DNA from: CAZHBA01 sp964530225
Lineage (GTDB): Bacteria > Pseudomonadota > Alphaproteobacteria > UBA6615
Direction of reading: 5' to 3'
Assembly: GCA_964530225.1 (NCBI GenBank)
Contig: CAZHBA010000065.1
Location: 1 to 61,104, forward strand
Length of the DNA stretch: 61,104 nt
Part shown: in pieces, positions 15,540 through 24,587 of the stretch
How positions within the stretch are numbered: position 1 is the first letter of the stretch
Layout: each line of letters opens with the position of its first letter
Made by a program: the position numbers and the translations under genes
The notes under the pieces: model-generated
Databases searched by the model: none
Seen by the model: only the letters and a program-made list of their open reading frames with translations
What the model was told of the DNA's origin: nothing

Positions 15540-15565
15540 GTGCTGTGCTTGTCAAAACACAGCAC
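15540..15565 (+). other. Inverted repeat upstream of nrdA
   Basis: GTGCTGTG / CACAGCAC, 8-bp perfect arms around a 10-nt spacer. It lies about 240 bp before nrdA and just upstream of the SRAP remnant. It could be an operator or a leftover terminator. I find no clear NrdR box in 15500-15800. Confidence 0.35.
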
Positions 15566-15801
15566 ACAATTTACTTGCAATGGGATCGCGTTTGATTCTG
15601 TGTCCGAGTCGCCCCGAATTGGTTGACGAAAAAATGTAAATGGATAAGATGTTCTCGAATTGTTCACGGTGACAGAAGGTCAAGATTTAGTGTTACACTC
15701 ATTCTTCGCGACTACATGTTGTGGATATTTCCCGGTATTCCCCTGGAACTTACCTACACCGTGTGGACGACCTGGTTTCTGGCTTAAAGGGGGCATTACG
15801 T

Positions 15802-17814
15802 ATGGATGGGTCTGCGGTCATTTCGGCGAGAAAAGACGCTGTGGATAAGGTGTTTGTGGAAGACAAAGAGCCGCAACCGGCACACACCGATACCCTGATC
15901 GAAACACCAACCGGTGACGCAGCGGCGGTAGTCAAGTCGGGCGCACCTGTGGAAAACGATCTGGTCGGCAGGGACGCCGATGCCGCGAACGTCTATCAGA
16001 CGGAGTATATGCGCATCGTCATCGACCCGTCGCGCGATGCCAATTTGACGGCTTTTGGCAAGGAAACGCTGAAAGACCGCTATCTGCTGCCCGAAGAAGC
16101 CAGCACACCGCAGAAGCTGTTCGCCCGTGTCGCGGCCCATTATGGCGACAACTCGGAGCACGCCCAACGCCTCTACAACTATATCTCCGATCTGTGGTTC
16201 ATGCCGGCGACGCCGGTGCTGTCGAACGGCGGCACCAACCGCGGCCTGCCGATTTCATGTTTCTTGAACGAGGCTTCCGATTCGCTCGAGGGCATCGTCG
16301 ATCTATGGAACGAGAATGTCTGGCTCGCCGCACGCGGCGGCGGCATCGGCAGCTATTGGGGCAATCTGCGTTCAATCGGCGAACAGGTCGGCCGCAACGG
16401 CAAGACTTCCGGCGTGGTGCCGTTCATCCGGGTGATGGATTCGCTGACCTTGGCGATCAGTCAGGGCTCGCTTAGGCGCGGCTCGGCGGCGGTCTACCTG
16501 CCGGTGAACCATCCAGAGATCGAAGAATTCATCGAAATGCGCCGGCCGACTGGCGGCGATCCCAACCGCAAGACGCCCAACCTGCACCACGGCGTGCTGA
16601 TTTCCGATGACTTCATGCGTGCGGTCAAAGCCGACGAGGACTGGGCGTTGATTAGCCCCAAGGACAACGCGCCAATCTCCAAAGTATCGGCGCGTTCGTT
16701 GTGGATCCGCATCCTCACCGCCCGGGTCGAAACCGGCGAGCCCTATATCGTCTTTTCCGACACGGTGAATAAGAGCATTCCCGAGCACCACAAGCTGGCC
16801 GGCCTCAACGTTAAAACGTCGAACCTGTGCTCCGAAATCACTCTGCCCACCGGCACCGATCACCACGGCAAGGAGCGCACCGCGGTGTGCTGCCTGTCGT
16901 CGCTCAATCTGGAAAAGTTCCTCGAATGGAAAGACCATCCAACCTTCATCGAGGACGTCATGCGCTTCCTCGACAACGTGCTGCAGGACTTCATCGACAA
17001 CGCCGCCGACAGTTTCGACCGCGCGACCTATGCGGCCATGCGCGAGCGTTCGGTCGGCCTCGGCGTAATGGGCTTACACTCGTTTCTGCAAGATATAATA
17101 GTGCCATTTGAATCAGCAATTGCAAAGGGTTGGAACAATAATATATTTCAACACATTAAGTCGAGGGCCGATGCTGCCTCGGTGGCTTTGGCCCAGGAAC
17201 GTGGCGCCTGCCCGGACGCCGAAGATTACGGTATCATGGAGCGTTTCTCGAACAAGACGGCAATCGCGCCAACCGCCTCAATCTCGATCATCTGCGGCGG
17301 TTCGTCGCCAGGCATCGAGCCAATTGCCGCCAACAGTTTTACACACAAAACCCTGTCGGGTTCGTTCAATGTGCGTTCGAAGGCGCTCACCCGCCTGTTG
17401 ACCAAAAAGGACAAAAACACCGAGGAAGTGTGGTCGTCGATCACCACCAACGAGGGCTCGGTGCAACATCTGGATTTCCTCAGCGACGACGAGAAGGCGG
17501 TATTCAAGACCGCGTTCGAAATTGATCAGCGCTGGGTCATAGAACTAGCTGCCGACCGCGCCGACCAGATCAGCCAGTCGCAGTCGCTCAACGTCTTCCT
17601 GCCGGCCGACGTGCACAAGCGCGATTTGCACCAAATCCATTACCAGGCGTGGAAGCGCGGCGTAAAGAGCCTTTATTACTGCCGTTCGAAATCGCTGCAG
17701 CGCTCGGAAAGCGTCGCCGCGGTGTCGCCGATAGTGGCGGTAACCGGCGACGAGGAAGCCGACCGCGTCGCCGCCAGCCACAACGATTACGAAGAGTGCC
17801 TGGCCTGCCAGTAG
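15802..17814 (+). CDS. nrdA: Class Ia ribonucleoside-diphosphate reductase, large (alpha) subunit
   Basis: Reduces ribonucleotides to deoxyribonucleotides with the NrdB radical subunit; oxygen is needed to assemble the cofactor. It shows the alpha-subunit core: MPATPVLSNGGT, RGLPISCF (substrate-site Cys), ARGGGIGSYWG, SQGSLRRGSAAVYL, NLCSEITLP (the second redox Cys), PTASISIICGGSSPGIEP, and the C-terminal redox pair in EECLACQ. I start at ATG 15802 because AAGGGGG lies 8 bp upstream; an open frame reaches back to a GTG at 15721. There is no ATP-cone domain. At 17085-17163 the codons become strikingly AT-rich while the frame and protein motif are kept. nrdB follows after 21 bp. Confidence 0.95.
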   Translation: MDGSAVISARKDAVDKVFVEDKEPQPAHTDTLIETPTGDAAAVVKSGAPVENDLVGRDADAANVYQTEYMRIVIDPSRDANLTAFGKETLKDRYLLPEEASTPQKLFARVAAHYGDNSEHAQRLYNYISDLWFMPATPVLSNGGTNRGLPISCFLNEASDSLEGIVDLWNENVWLAARGGGIGSYWGNLRSIGEQVGRNGKTSGVVPFIRVMDSLTLAISQGSLRRGSAAVYLPVNHPEIEEFIEMRRPTGGDPNRKTPNLHHGVLISDDFMRAVKADEDWALISPKDNAPISKVSARSLWIRILTARVETGEPYIVFSDTVNKSIPEHHKLAGLNVKTSNLCSEITLPTGTDHHGKERTAVCCLSSLNLEKFLEWKDHPTFIEDVMRFLDNVLQDFIDNAADSFDRATYAAMRERSVGLGVMGLHSFLQDIIVPFESAIAKGWNNNIFQHIKSRADAASVALAQERGACPDAEDYGIMERFSNKTAIAPTASISIICGGSSPGIEPIAANSFTHKTLSGSFNVRSKALTRLLTKKDKNTEEVWSSITTNEGSVQHLDFLSDDEKAVFKTAFEIDQRWVIELAADRADQISQSQSLNVFLPADVHKRDLHQIHYQAWKRGVKSLYYCRSKSLQRSESVAAVSPIVAVTGDEEADRVAASHNDYEECLACQ

Positions 17815-17835
17815 CAGGCCGAAAGGAAACTGTAG

Positions 17836-18795
17836 ATGTCTTTGTTGGAAGAACGCATTGAATACAAGCCGTTCAAGTACCCGTGGGCCTACGACGCGTG
17901 GTTGCAGCAGCAGCGCGTCCATTGGCTACCCGAAGAGGTGCCGCTGGCCGACGACGTCAAGGACTGGCACCGCACACTAAATGCCAATGAACGCAACCTG
18001 CTAACCCACATCTTCCGCTTCTTCACCCAGGGCGATGTGGAAGTGAACAACTGCTACATGAAGCACTACTCGCAGGTGTTCAAACCCACCGAAGTGCGGA
18101 TGATGCTATCAGCGTTCTCCAACATCGAGACCGTGCACATCGCCGCCTACTCGCACCTGCTCGACACCATCAGCATCCCCGAGAGTGAGTATTCGGCGTT
18201 CCTCAAATATCAGCAGATGAAGGACAAGTACGACTATCTGCAGCAGTTCGGTGTCGACACCAAAGAGAACATCGCCAAGACCCTGGCCATGTTCGGCGCC
18301 TTTACCGAGGGTCTGCAATTGTTCGCCTCGTTTGCCATCCTGATGAACTTCCCGCGCTTCAACAAAATGAAGGGCATGGGCCAGATCGTCACCTGGTCGG
18401 TGCGCGACGAGAGCCTGCACACCGCCTCGATCATCAAGCTGTTCCGTACCTTCATCGACGAGAACCCGGAAATCTGGACCGAGAAATTGCGGCGCGATCT
18501 CTACGTGTCGTGCGAAACCGTGGTTACCCACGAAGACGCCTTCATCGACCTGGCGTTCGAGCTCGGCGCCATCGAAGGGCTCGGGGGGCGCGAGGTCAAA
18601 CAGTACATCCGCTACATCGCCGACCGCCGGCTGATGCAACTCAGCCTGCAGCCGGTCTACCGCATCGAAAAGAATCCGCTACCCTGGATGGAAGAAATGC
18701 TCAACGGCGTCGAGCACGCCAATTTCTTCGAAAACCGCGCAACCGAATATTCCAAGGCCGCCACCCGCGGCACTTGGGAAGAGGCTTTTGAATAG
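17836..18795 (+). CDS. nrdB: Class Ia ribonucleotide reductase, small (beta) subunit
   Basis: The 319-residue ferritin-like subunit that carries the diiron-tyrosyl radical. Metal-ligand helices are visible: EVNNCYMKHYSQ, IETVHIAAYSHLLDTI (Glu, His and candidate radical Tyr), EGLQLFASFAILMNF and RDESLHTASI (Glu and His). The C-terminal tail (ATRGTWEEAFE) is the type that docks into NrdA. The ribosome binding site AAAGGAAA precedes the ATG. It is followed by a strong intrinsic terminator, so nrdA-nrdB forms a two-gene unit. Confidence 0.95.
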   Translation: MSLLEERIEYKPFKYPWAYDAWLQQQRVHWLPEEVPLADDVKDWHRTLNANERNLLTHIFRFFTQGDVEVNNCYMKHYSQVFKPTEVRMMLSAFSNIETVHIAAYSHLLDTISIPESEYSAFLKYQQMKDKYDYLQQFGVDTKENIAKTLAMFGAFTEGLQLFASFAILMNFPRFNKMKGMGQIVTWSVRDESLHTASIIKLFRTFIDENPEIWTEKLRRDLYVSCETVVTHEDAFIDLAFELGAIEGLGGREVKQYIRYIADRRLMQLSLQPVYRIEKNPLPWMEEMLNGVEHANFFENRATEYSKAATRGTWEEAFE

Positions 18796-18848
18796 CTGAT
18801 TTACGGTACCTGTTTGTTTCTCTCCTCCCTGAGTAGTACTTATTACTG

Positions 18849-18893
18849 GGCGGTAACGGTAAGTTCGGTAGCCGTTACCGCCTTTCTTTTTTT
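18849..18893 (+). terminator. Intrinsic terminator of nrdAB
   Basis: A perfect 11-bp stem GGCGGTAACGG / CCGTTACCGCC around a 12-nt loop, followed by TTTCTTTTTTT. It begins 54 bp after the nrdB stop. Confidence 0.92.
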
Positions 18894-18940
18894 GCACTGT
18901 GGTAGAGAGCGATGGTGCCCGCATTGGTAATAGGGCATCC

Positions 18941-19005
18941 TCATCCTGAGGAGGGCCGTTAGGCCCGTCTCGATGGGTAAGGTGAAAGGACGTCTCGAAG
19001 GATGA
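18941..19005 (+). repeat. REP-like palindromic element reaching into a start codon
   Basis: Begins TCATCCTGAGGAG and ends CGTCTCGAAGGATGA, the outer arms TCATCCT / AGGATGA being exact complements. An inner hairpin GGGCC GTTA GGCCC lies at 18953-18966. This is the form of a dispersed extragenic palindrome common in alphaproteobacteria. Its right end contains the ATG (19002) of the downstream permease. Confidence 0.65.
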
Positions 19006-20768
19006 CCGCCGACCAAGTTCTCATCTTCGCCATCCTCGGCTTTGCCATGGTGTTTTTCCTGTGGGGCCGATGGCGCTATGACGTGGTGGCTTTCACCGCG
19101 TTGATCGTCGCCGTCGTTGGCGGTGTGGTGCCGTCGGCCGACGCTTTTTCCGGCTTCGGCCATCCGGCGGTGATAACCGTCGCCACGGTGTTGGTGATCA
19201 GCCGGGCGCTGCAGGCCTCGGGCATCATCGATCATGTCGCCGACATCGTCTGCCGTGCCGCACGCCACCAAACCATGCAGATCGGCACCCTGTCCGGGTT
19301 CGGCGCCGTGCTGTCGGCGTTCATGAATAATGTCGGCGCACTGGCGCTGCTGATGCCGTTGGCTATGCGCATAGGCGGCAATCCGGCGGCGCTGTTGATG
19401 CCGCTGTCGTTCGGCTCGATCCTCGGCGGCCTGATCACCCTGATCGGTACGCCGCCTAACATCATCGTCGCCACCTTCCGCGCCGACGTCGCCGGCGAAC
19501 CGTTTCAACTGTTCGACTTCGCTCCGGTTGGCGCACCGGTGGCCGTCATCGGCCTGCTGTTCGTCGTCACAATCGGCTGGCGGTTGATCCCGCGTGGCCG
19601 CGCCGGGCGCAAATCGGCCGCCGACCTTTTCGAGGTGCGCGACTATATCGCCGAAGCACGCATCCCCGAGAACTCGAATCTAATCGGCCAATCGGTGGCC
19701 GAACTGGAGCACCTTAGTGACGACCGCTCGATCGTCGTCGGCCTCATCCGCGGCGATACCCGCATGCTACACCATCTACGTCGGCATGTACTGCGCGCCG
19801 ACGACCGGCTATTGATCCGCACCGACCCGGAAGTCCTCGACAAGCTGGCCACTGGCAACGGCCTAGTGCTGGACAGCGAGCCCAAACTTAGCGACGAGAA
19901 TCTGCGTTCCGACGAAATCGGCCTGATCGAGGCGGTGGTGCCGCCAGGCGCGCACATCGAAGGACACACGGCACAATCGCTGCATATGAGGCGGCGCTAC
20001 GGCGCAGCTTTGATTGCATTGGCGCGGCAGGGCCAGCCGGTGCGCGAACGCCTGGCTAGCGTGCGCTTCCAGGCCGGCGACGTGCTGATGTTCCAGGGCG
20101 AGGCCGAGGCTTTGGCCGACACCGTCGCGCGCATGGGCTGCCTGCCCCTGGCCGAGCGCGGCCTGTCGCTGGGCCGACCGCGCCAAGTGTGGCTGCCTAT
20201 CGCCATCTTCGCTGCCGCGGTGGTGGCAACAGCGTTCGACATCGCGCCAGTGCACATTTCATTTTCCGCCGCGGTGGTGGCGCTCATCCTGCTCAACCGG
20301 GTGACGCCGCGCGAAGCTTACGAAACCATCGACTGGTCAGTGATTATCCTGCTCGGCGCCATGATCCCGCTCGGCGGTGCGCTGCAGGCGACCGGCGGCA
20401 CCCAGTTGATCGCCGGCGGCATCGTCGGGCTCGCCGGCGCGGTGCCCACCTTCGTGGTGTTGGCGGTGTTGCTGATCGTCACCATGACCCTGTCGGATTT
20501 GATGAACAACGCGGCGACGGCCATCGTCATGGCGCCCATCGGCGTCGCCATCGCCAACCAGCTAGGGGTCAATTCCGATCCGTTCTTGATGGCGACCGCT
20601 ATCGGCGCGTCGTGCGCCTTCCTGACCCCCATTGGACACCAGAACAACGTGCTGGTGATGGGTCCGGGCGGCTACCGCTTCGGCGACTACTGGCGCATGG
20701 GCCTGCCGCTCGAAGCGCTGATCGTCGTCGTTTCGGTACCGTTGATATTGATGGTTTGGCCGTTGTAG
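19002..20768 (+). CDS. SLC13/DASS-family anion permease with two TrkA-C domains
   Basis: A 588-residue inner-membrane carrier of the divalent anion:sodium symporter/ArsB-like superfamily (substrates in the family include sulfate, dicarboxylates and phosphate). TM helices span about 1-200. Two cytosolic RCK-C/TrkA-C domains (about residues 205-385) follow, seen in ENSNLIGQSVAEL and AHIEGHTAQSLHMRRRYG. A second membrane half runs from about 395 to the end. Both halves carry the re-entrant Asn-Pro-type motifs: SAFMNNVGALALLMP with LIGTPPNII, and DLMNNAATAIVMAP with LTPIGHQNN. The start ATG is formed by the end of a REP-like repeat. It is a single gene. The transported ion cannot be told. Confidence 0.9.
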   Translation: MTADQVLIFAILGFAMVFFLWGRWRYDVVAFTALIVAVVGGVVPSADAFSGFGHPAVITVATVLVISRALQASGIIDHVADIVCRAARHQTMQIGTLSGFGAVLSAFMNNVGALALLMPLAMRIGGNPAALLMPLSFGSILGGLITLIGTPPNIIVATFRADVAGEPFQLFDFAPVGAPVAVIGLLFVVTIGWRLIPRGRAGRKSAADLFEVRDYIAEARIPENSNLIGQSVAELEHLSDDRSIVVGLIRGDTRMLHHLRRHVLRADDRLLIRTDPEVLDKLATGNGLVLDSEPKLSDENLRSDEIGLIEAVVPPGAHIEGHTAQSLHMRRRYGAALIALARQGQPVRERLASVRFQAGDVLMFQGEAEALADTVARMGCLPLAERGLSLGRPRQVWLPIAIFAAAVVATAFDIAPVHISFSAAVVALILLNRVTPREAYETIDWSVIILLGAMIPLGGALQATGGTQLIAGGIVGLAGAVPTFVVLAVLLIVTMTLSDLMNNAATAIVMAPIGVAIANQLGVNSDPFLMATAIGASCAFLTPIGHQNNVLVMGPGGYRFGDYWRMGLPLEALIVVVSVPLILMVWPL

Positions 20769-20769
20769 A

Positions 20770-20865
20770 TAGAACACCTCGTCCTTCGACAAGCTCAGGG
20801 TGAGGTGTTCTATTATTCGCACTAAACTTAACACTACCCTCATCTTGGACCTGTCGAAGGATGGG
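20770..20865. repeat. Dispersed palindromic repeat between convergent genes
   Basis: Contains ATAGAACACCTC / GAGGTGTTCTAT, a 12-bp perfect inverted repeat at 20770-20781 and 20803-20814, enclosing GTCCTTCGACAAGCTCAGGG. A related, diverged half (CATCTTGGACCTGTCGAAGG) follows near 20840-20865. The CCTCGTCCTTCGACA core recurs at 59392. It begins 2 bp after the permease stop and probably also acts as a bidirectional terminator. Confidence 0.7.
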
Positions 20866-20878
20866 GAGAAATAGCACC

Positions 20879-21229
20879 CTAGATCGCCGCTTCCAGTTCG
20901 CGTTGCTGCGCCGGCTTGAAGCCGACGATCAGGCCGCCCTCGATTTCGATCACCGGGCGCTTGATCAACGTCGGGTGATCGACCATCAGGGTCAACGCAG
21001 TATCTTCGGTGACGTTTTCGCGGATCACCTCGGGCAGGCCGCGCCAAGTGGTGCTGCCGCGGTTGATCAGGACTTCCCAGCCAACTTCCATCGCCCATTC
21101 GGTCAGCTTGTCCAAATCCACCCCGTCGGCGCGCACGTCAAGGAAGCGGTGGGGAACTTCCCGCCGCTCCAACCACTTCAGGGATTTCTTCGTGGTATCG
21201 CAGCTCTTGAGGCCGTAAACGGTCAGCAT
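20879..21229 (-). CDS. ArsC/Spx/YffB-family thioredoxin-fold protein
   Basis: A 116-residue thioredoxin-fold protein of the ArsC superfamily, closest in form to YffB. MLTVYGLKSCDTTKKSLKWL has a single active-site Cys (Cys10) followed by the family's DTTKK block. EVLINRGSTTWRGL matches the central conserved segment and PTLIKRPVIE the cis-Pro region. Single-Cys forms depend on glutathione; arsenate reduction should not be assumed. It is a single gene, divergent from the molybdenum hydroxylase gene. Confidence 0.86.
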   Translation of the reverse strand: MLTVYGLKSCDTTKKSLKWLERREVPHRFLDVRADGVDLDKLTEWAMEVGWEVLINRGSTTWRGLPEVIRENVTEDTALTLMVDHPTLIKRPVIEIEGGLIVGFKPAQQRELEAAI

Positions 21230-21312
21230 GGCGCAATTTCCAGAAATTTGTTTCGTCGCAGGTCTTTAACACGCGCGCTTTCGCGTTGCCTATAGCGCGC
21301 TAAACGAATTGC

Positions 21313-21331
21313 GGCGAATAAAATATTCGCC
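21313..21331. promoter_or_regulatory. Palindrome in a divergent promoter region
   Basis: GGCGAATA AAA TATTCGCC, 8-bp perfect arms with a 3-bp spacer, in the 200-bp region between the divergent ArsC-like and molybdenum hydroxylase genes. It is either an operator or a small hairpin. A further short palindrome (TAGCGCGCTA) is at 21293-21302. Confidence 0.4.
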
Positions 21332-21429
21332 ATCGATCACTCAACAAGGCTGGAGCGGCGCTACCCATTCGCCTATATTTACCGCCGTTTCTGGGCGTTT
21401 TTTAGCTTTGCAAACCATGGAGTAGCCAA

Positions 21430-23766
21430 GTGGGCCAATTCGGCATTGGACAAGCCGTCACGCGGATCGAAGACCAGCGCCTGTTGACCGGCGGCGGCCG
21501 CTATACCGACGACATTGCTCTCGACGGGCAGGCTTACGCCTTTATTCTGCGCTCGCCCCACGCGCACGCTGAAATAAAGCATGTCGACACCAGCGCCGCC
21601 ACAGCGGCGGCCGGCGTTTTGCTGGTGCTGACCGGCGAGGATGTGGCGACGGACGATATCGATCCGATGCCATGCATGATCCCGATTACCAACATAGACG
21701 GCAGCGAGCGTTGCGACACCTACCGGCCAATTTTGGCCCAGGACCGGGTACGCCATGTTGGCGAACCCGTCGCTGCCGTTATCGCCGAGACCCTGCATCA
21801 GGCGCGCGACGCCGCTGAGTTGATCGAAGTCGACTTCAGCGAACTGCCATCGACCACCGACACCTACGGCTCGGCGCAGGACGGCGCGCCACAGATCTAC
21901 GACGAGGCCGCCAATAATCTTTGCTTCAACTGGGGCAGAGGCGAACAGGAACCGACCGAAGCGGCGTTCGCCAAAGCGGCGCGGATCACGACCCTCGAGC
22001 TAATCAATAACCGGGTCGTCGTCAATTCGATGGAGCCGCGTGGCGCCATCGGCGACTTCGACACGGCGACCGGCCGCTCGACCCTCTATTCCTCGTCGCA
22101 AGGCACCCACTGGCTGCGCGACGCGATCGGCGACATGATCCTGAAGATCGGCAAGGAAAATCTGCGGGTCATCACCGGCGACGTCGGCGGCGGCTTTGGC
22201 ATGAAGATTTTTCCCCATCCGGAACAACCGATCGTCGTCTGGGCGGCGCGCAAACTGCAACGCGCCGTCAAGTGGACAGCCGACCGCAGCGAAGGCTTCA
22301 TGTCCGACATTCAGGCCCGCGATCATGTCACCAAAGCCGAAATGGCGATGGACGACGACGGTAATTTTCTGGCGCTGCGGGTCACCACCTACGCCAATCT
22401 GGGCGCTTATCTATCGCACTTCGGCGCCTTCATCCCCACCGACGCCGGCACCGGTATGCTGAACGGCCTTTACGCCATTCCGGCGATCTGGGCCAACGTC
22501 AAAGGCGTACTCACCAACACGGTGCCGACCGACGCCTATCGCGGCGCCGGCCGGCCCGAGGCGATCTATTGCGTCGAACGCCTGGTCGACAAATGCGCGC
22601 GCGAGCTCGACGTGACGCCCGACGAAATTCGCCGGCGCAATTTCGTCAAGCCCAGCCAATTGCCCTACACAACCCCGCTCGGCGACATCTTCGACAGCGG
22701 CGAGTTCGTCGAGATCATGGAGGCCAGCATGGCGCGCGCCGATTGGGCGGGCTACGCTAACCGGCGTGAAGACAGCGCCAGTCGCGGCAAGTTGCGCGGG
22801 GTCGGCATGGCGACCTATGTCGAAAAATGCGGCGGCGGCGTCCCCGAAACCGCCGATATCAAATTCGATACCGGCAACGATCACATTACGGTCTACATCG
22901 GCACGGTGACCAACGGCCAGGGTCACGACACCGCGTACAAGCAAATCATGTCGCATCGGCTCTGCGTCGACACCGACAATCTCACCGTCGTCCAGGGCGA
23001 CAGCGATTTGGTGCCGGCGGGCCTGACCGGCGGTTCACGGTCGGTGACGGTGGGTGGCGTCGCCGTATCCAAGGCGTCGGAAGCGATTATCGAGAAGGGC
23101 AAGAAAATCGCCGCACACATGATGGAGACGGCGGAGGCCGATATCGATTATACCGACGCCACCTTCCGCGTTACCGGCACCGACCGTGCGATGTCTTTGT
23201 TCGACGTCGCCCGGGCGGCGGCGGATCCCGCCAATCTTCCCGCGGACCTGGAGCCGGGACTCGACGAAACCTATACCCAAACGCCCGAAGTTCCCACCTA
23301 TCCGAACGGCTGCCATATCTGCGAACTGGAGATCGATCCCGACACCGGTGCGATGGAGATTCAACGTTACACCGTCGTCGACGATTTCGGCGACGTCGTC
23401 AATCCGCTGTTGATCGAAGGCCAGGTACATGGCGGCATCGTTCAGGGCCTCGGCCAGGCACTGCACGAACACACCGTCTATGACGGCCAGTCGGGCCAAC
23501 TCGTTTCCGGCTCGTTCATGGACTACACCTTGCCGCGCGCCGATAATTTTCCCAATTTCGATTTCACCATGCGCAATGTGCCGTGCACAACCAATCCCAT
23601 GGGCCTAAAGGGTTCAGGCGAAGCCGGCGCCATCGGCGCGCCACCGGCGGTGATCAATGCTATCGTCGATGCTATGGCAGCGGCGGGCGGGTCAACGGAC
23701 ATCGACATGCCGGCAACGCCGGACGCAATTTGGGTAGCCGCCACCCAGCGCGCCGCCACCAAGTAA
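21430..23766 (+). CDS. Xanthine dehydrogenase/CO dehydrogenase family molybdopterin-binding subunit
   Basis: A 778-residue Mo-cofactor large subunit of the molybdenum hydroxylase family. It opens with GQAVTRIEDQRLLTGGGRYTDD, the usual start of CoxL-type proteins. It has GDVGGGFGMK, AYRGAGRPE near residues 368-376 (the form II signature, not the CSFR of true CO dehydrogenases) and GLKGSGEAG near 725-733 with the catalytic Glu. It should hydroxylate a carbonyl or heterocyclic substrate, which is unknown. The start is GTG 21430 with GGAG 8 bp upstream. The FAD (CoxM) and 2Fe-2S (CoxS) subunits that these enzymes need are absent on both sides, so it must find them elsewhere or act differently. 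Confidence 0.92.
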   Translation: MGQFGIGQAVTRIEDQRLLTGGGRYTDDIALDGQAYAFILRSPHAHAEIKHVDTSAATAAAGVLLVLTGEDVATDDIDPMPCMIPITNIDGSERCDTYRPILAQDRVRHVGEPVAAVIAETLHQARDAAELIEVDFSELPSTTDTYGSAQDGAPQIYDEAANNLCFNWGRGEQEPTEAAFAKAARITTLELINNRVVVNSMEPRGAIGDFDTATGRSTLYSSSQGTHWLRDAIGDMILKIGKENLRVITGDVGGGFGMKIFPHPEQPIVVWAARKLQRAVKWTADRSEGFMSDIQARDHVTKAEMAMDDDGNFLALRVTTYANLGAYLSHFGAFIPTDAGTGMLNGLYAIPAIWANVKGVLTNTVPTDAYRGAGRPEAIYCVERLVDKCARELDVTPDEIRRRNFVKPSQLPYTTPLGDIFDSGEFVEIMEASMARADWAGYANRREDSASRGKLRGVGMATYVEKCGGGVPETADIKFDTGNDHITVYIGTVTNGQGHDTAYKQIMSHRLCVDTDNLTVVQGDSDLVPAGLTGGSRSVTVGGVAVSKASEAIIEKGKKIAAHMMETAEADIDYTDATFRVTGTDRAMSLFDVARAAADPANLPADLEPGLDETYTQTPEVPTYPNGCHICELEIDPDTGAMEIQRYTVVDDFGDVVNPLLIEGQVHGGIVQGLGQALHEHTVYDGQSGQLVSGSFMDYTLPRADNFPNFDFTMRNVPCTTNPMGLKGSGEAGAIGAPPAVINAIVDAMAAAGGSTDIDMPATPDAIWVAATQRAATK

Positions 23767-23799
23767 TGTGACGCGGACGAGTGCCCGCCAGGAGGTTCC

Positions 23800-24579
23800 G
23801 TGACCAACGACTTTGCGCCGTTGTTGCCGGCGGTGTGCGACATCGCCCGCCAGGCCAGCGCGGCAATCATGACCGTCTACGCCACCGATTTCTTAGCCAA
23901 GCGTAAGGCCGACGGCTCGCTGGTCACCGAGGCCGATACCGCGGCGGAAGCGGTTATTCTACCAGCCCTGCGCGCGCAAACGCCGGACATTCCCATCATC
24001 TCGGAAGAGCATGTGGCCAACAGCGAGGCGCCGGATATTTCCGGCGGCAGCTTTTGGCTGGTCGATCCGCTGGACGGCACCCACGAATTCCTCAAACGCA
24101 ACGACGAGTTCACCGTCAATATCGGCTTGATCGTGGATTTGGAGCCGGTGTTCGGCGTGCTCTACGCACCGGCGCTGGACGCGCTGTATTTTGGTGCCGG
24201 CGACGGCTCGGCCATGTGTTCCCTAAATAGTGACGAGGCGCAGCCAATTGCTTGCCGGGAGATCTCGCCGGACGGCATTGACGTGCTGGTCAGCCGCTCG
24301 CACCAGCAGGGTGACCAGATCGACAAATATCTCGCCGACAAGAACGTACATTCGCTCATACCCTGCGGCAGCGCGTTGAAATTCGGCCGGCTGGCAGCCG
24401 GCGAGGCCGACCTCTATCCACGCTTCGGGCCGACCAGCGAATGGGATACCGCCGCCGGTCACGCCATTATCCGCGCCGCCGGCGGCGAGGTGAAAACCTT
24501 CAACGGTCAGCCCCTCGCCTACGGCAAGAGCCAGGACAAATTTCTCAATCCAGGTTTCGTCGCCTACGGGCGACGATAA
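23800..24579 (+). CDS. cysQ: 3'(2'),5'-bisphosphate nucleotidase, inositol monophosphatase family
   Basis: Hydrolyses 3'-phosphoadenosine 5'-phosphate, the by-product of sulfate assimilation, with Mg2+. The 259-residue protein shows the lithium-sensitive phosphatase motifs: Glu-Glu of IISEEHVA, WLVDPLDGTHEFLKRNDEFT (about 86-105), and SEWDTAAGHAI near 212. CysQ-type KRNDEFTVNI follows the DPLDGT motif, separating it from SuhB. It uses a GTG start with AGGAGG upstream. It probably forms an operon with the preceding hydroxylase gene (33 bp) and the following tsaC gene (8 bp), which makes a loose functional group. Confidence 0.88.
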   Translation: MTNDFAPLLPAVCDIARQASAAIMTVYATDFLAKRKADGSLVTEADTAAEAVILPALRAQTPDIPIISEEHVANSEAPDISGGSFWLVDPLDGTHEFLKRNDEFTVNIGLIVDLEPVFGVLYAPALDALYFGAGDGSAMCSLNSDEAQPIACREISPDGIDVLVSRSHQQGDQIDKYLADKNVHSLIPCGSALKFGRLAAGEADLYPRFGPTSEWDTAAGHAIIRAAGGEVKTFNGQPLAYGKSQDKFLNPGFVAYGRR

Positions 24580-24587
24580 CTGCTGAT

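Noticed and set aside
24441..24587. Upstream start for tsaC within cysQ
   Set aside because: It overlaps cysQ by 139 bp in another frame; ATG 24588 gives the normal family N-terminus.
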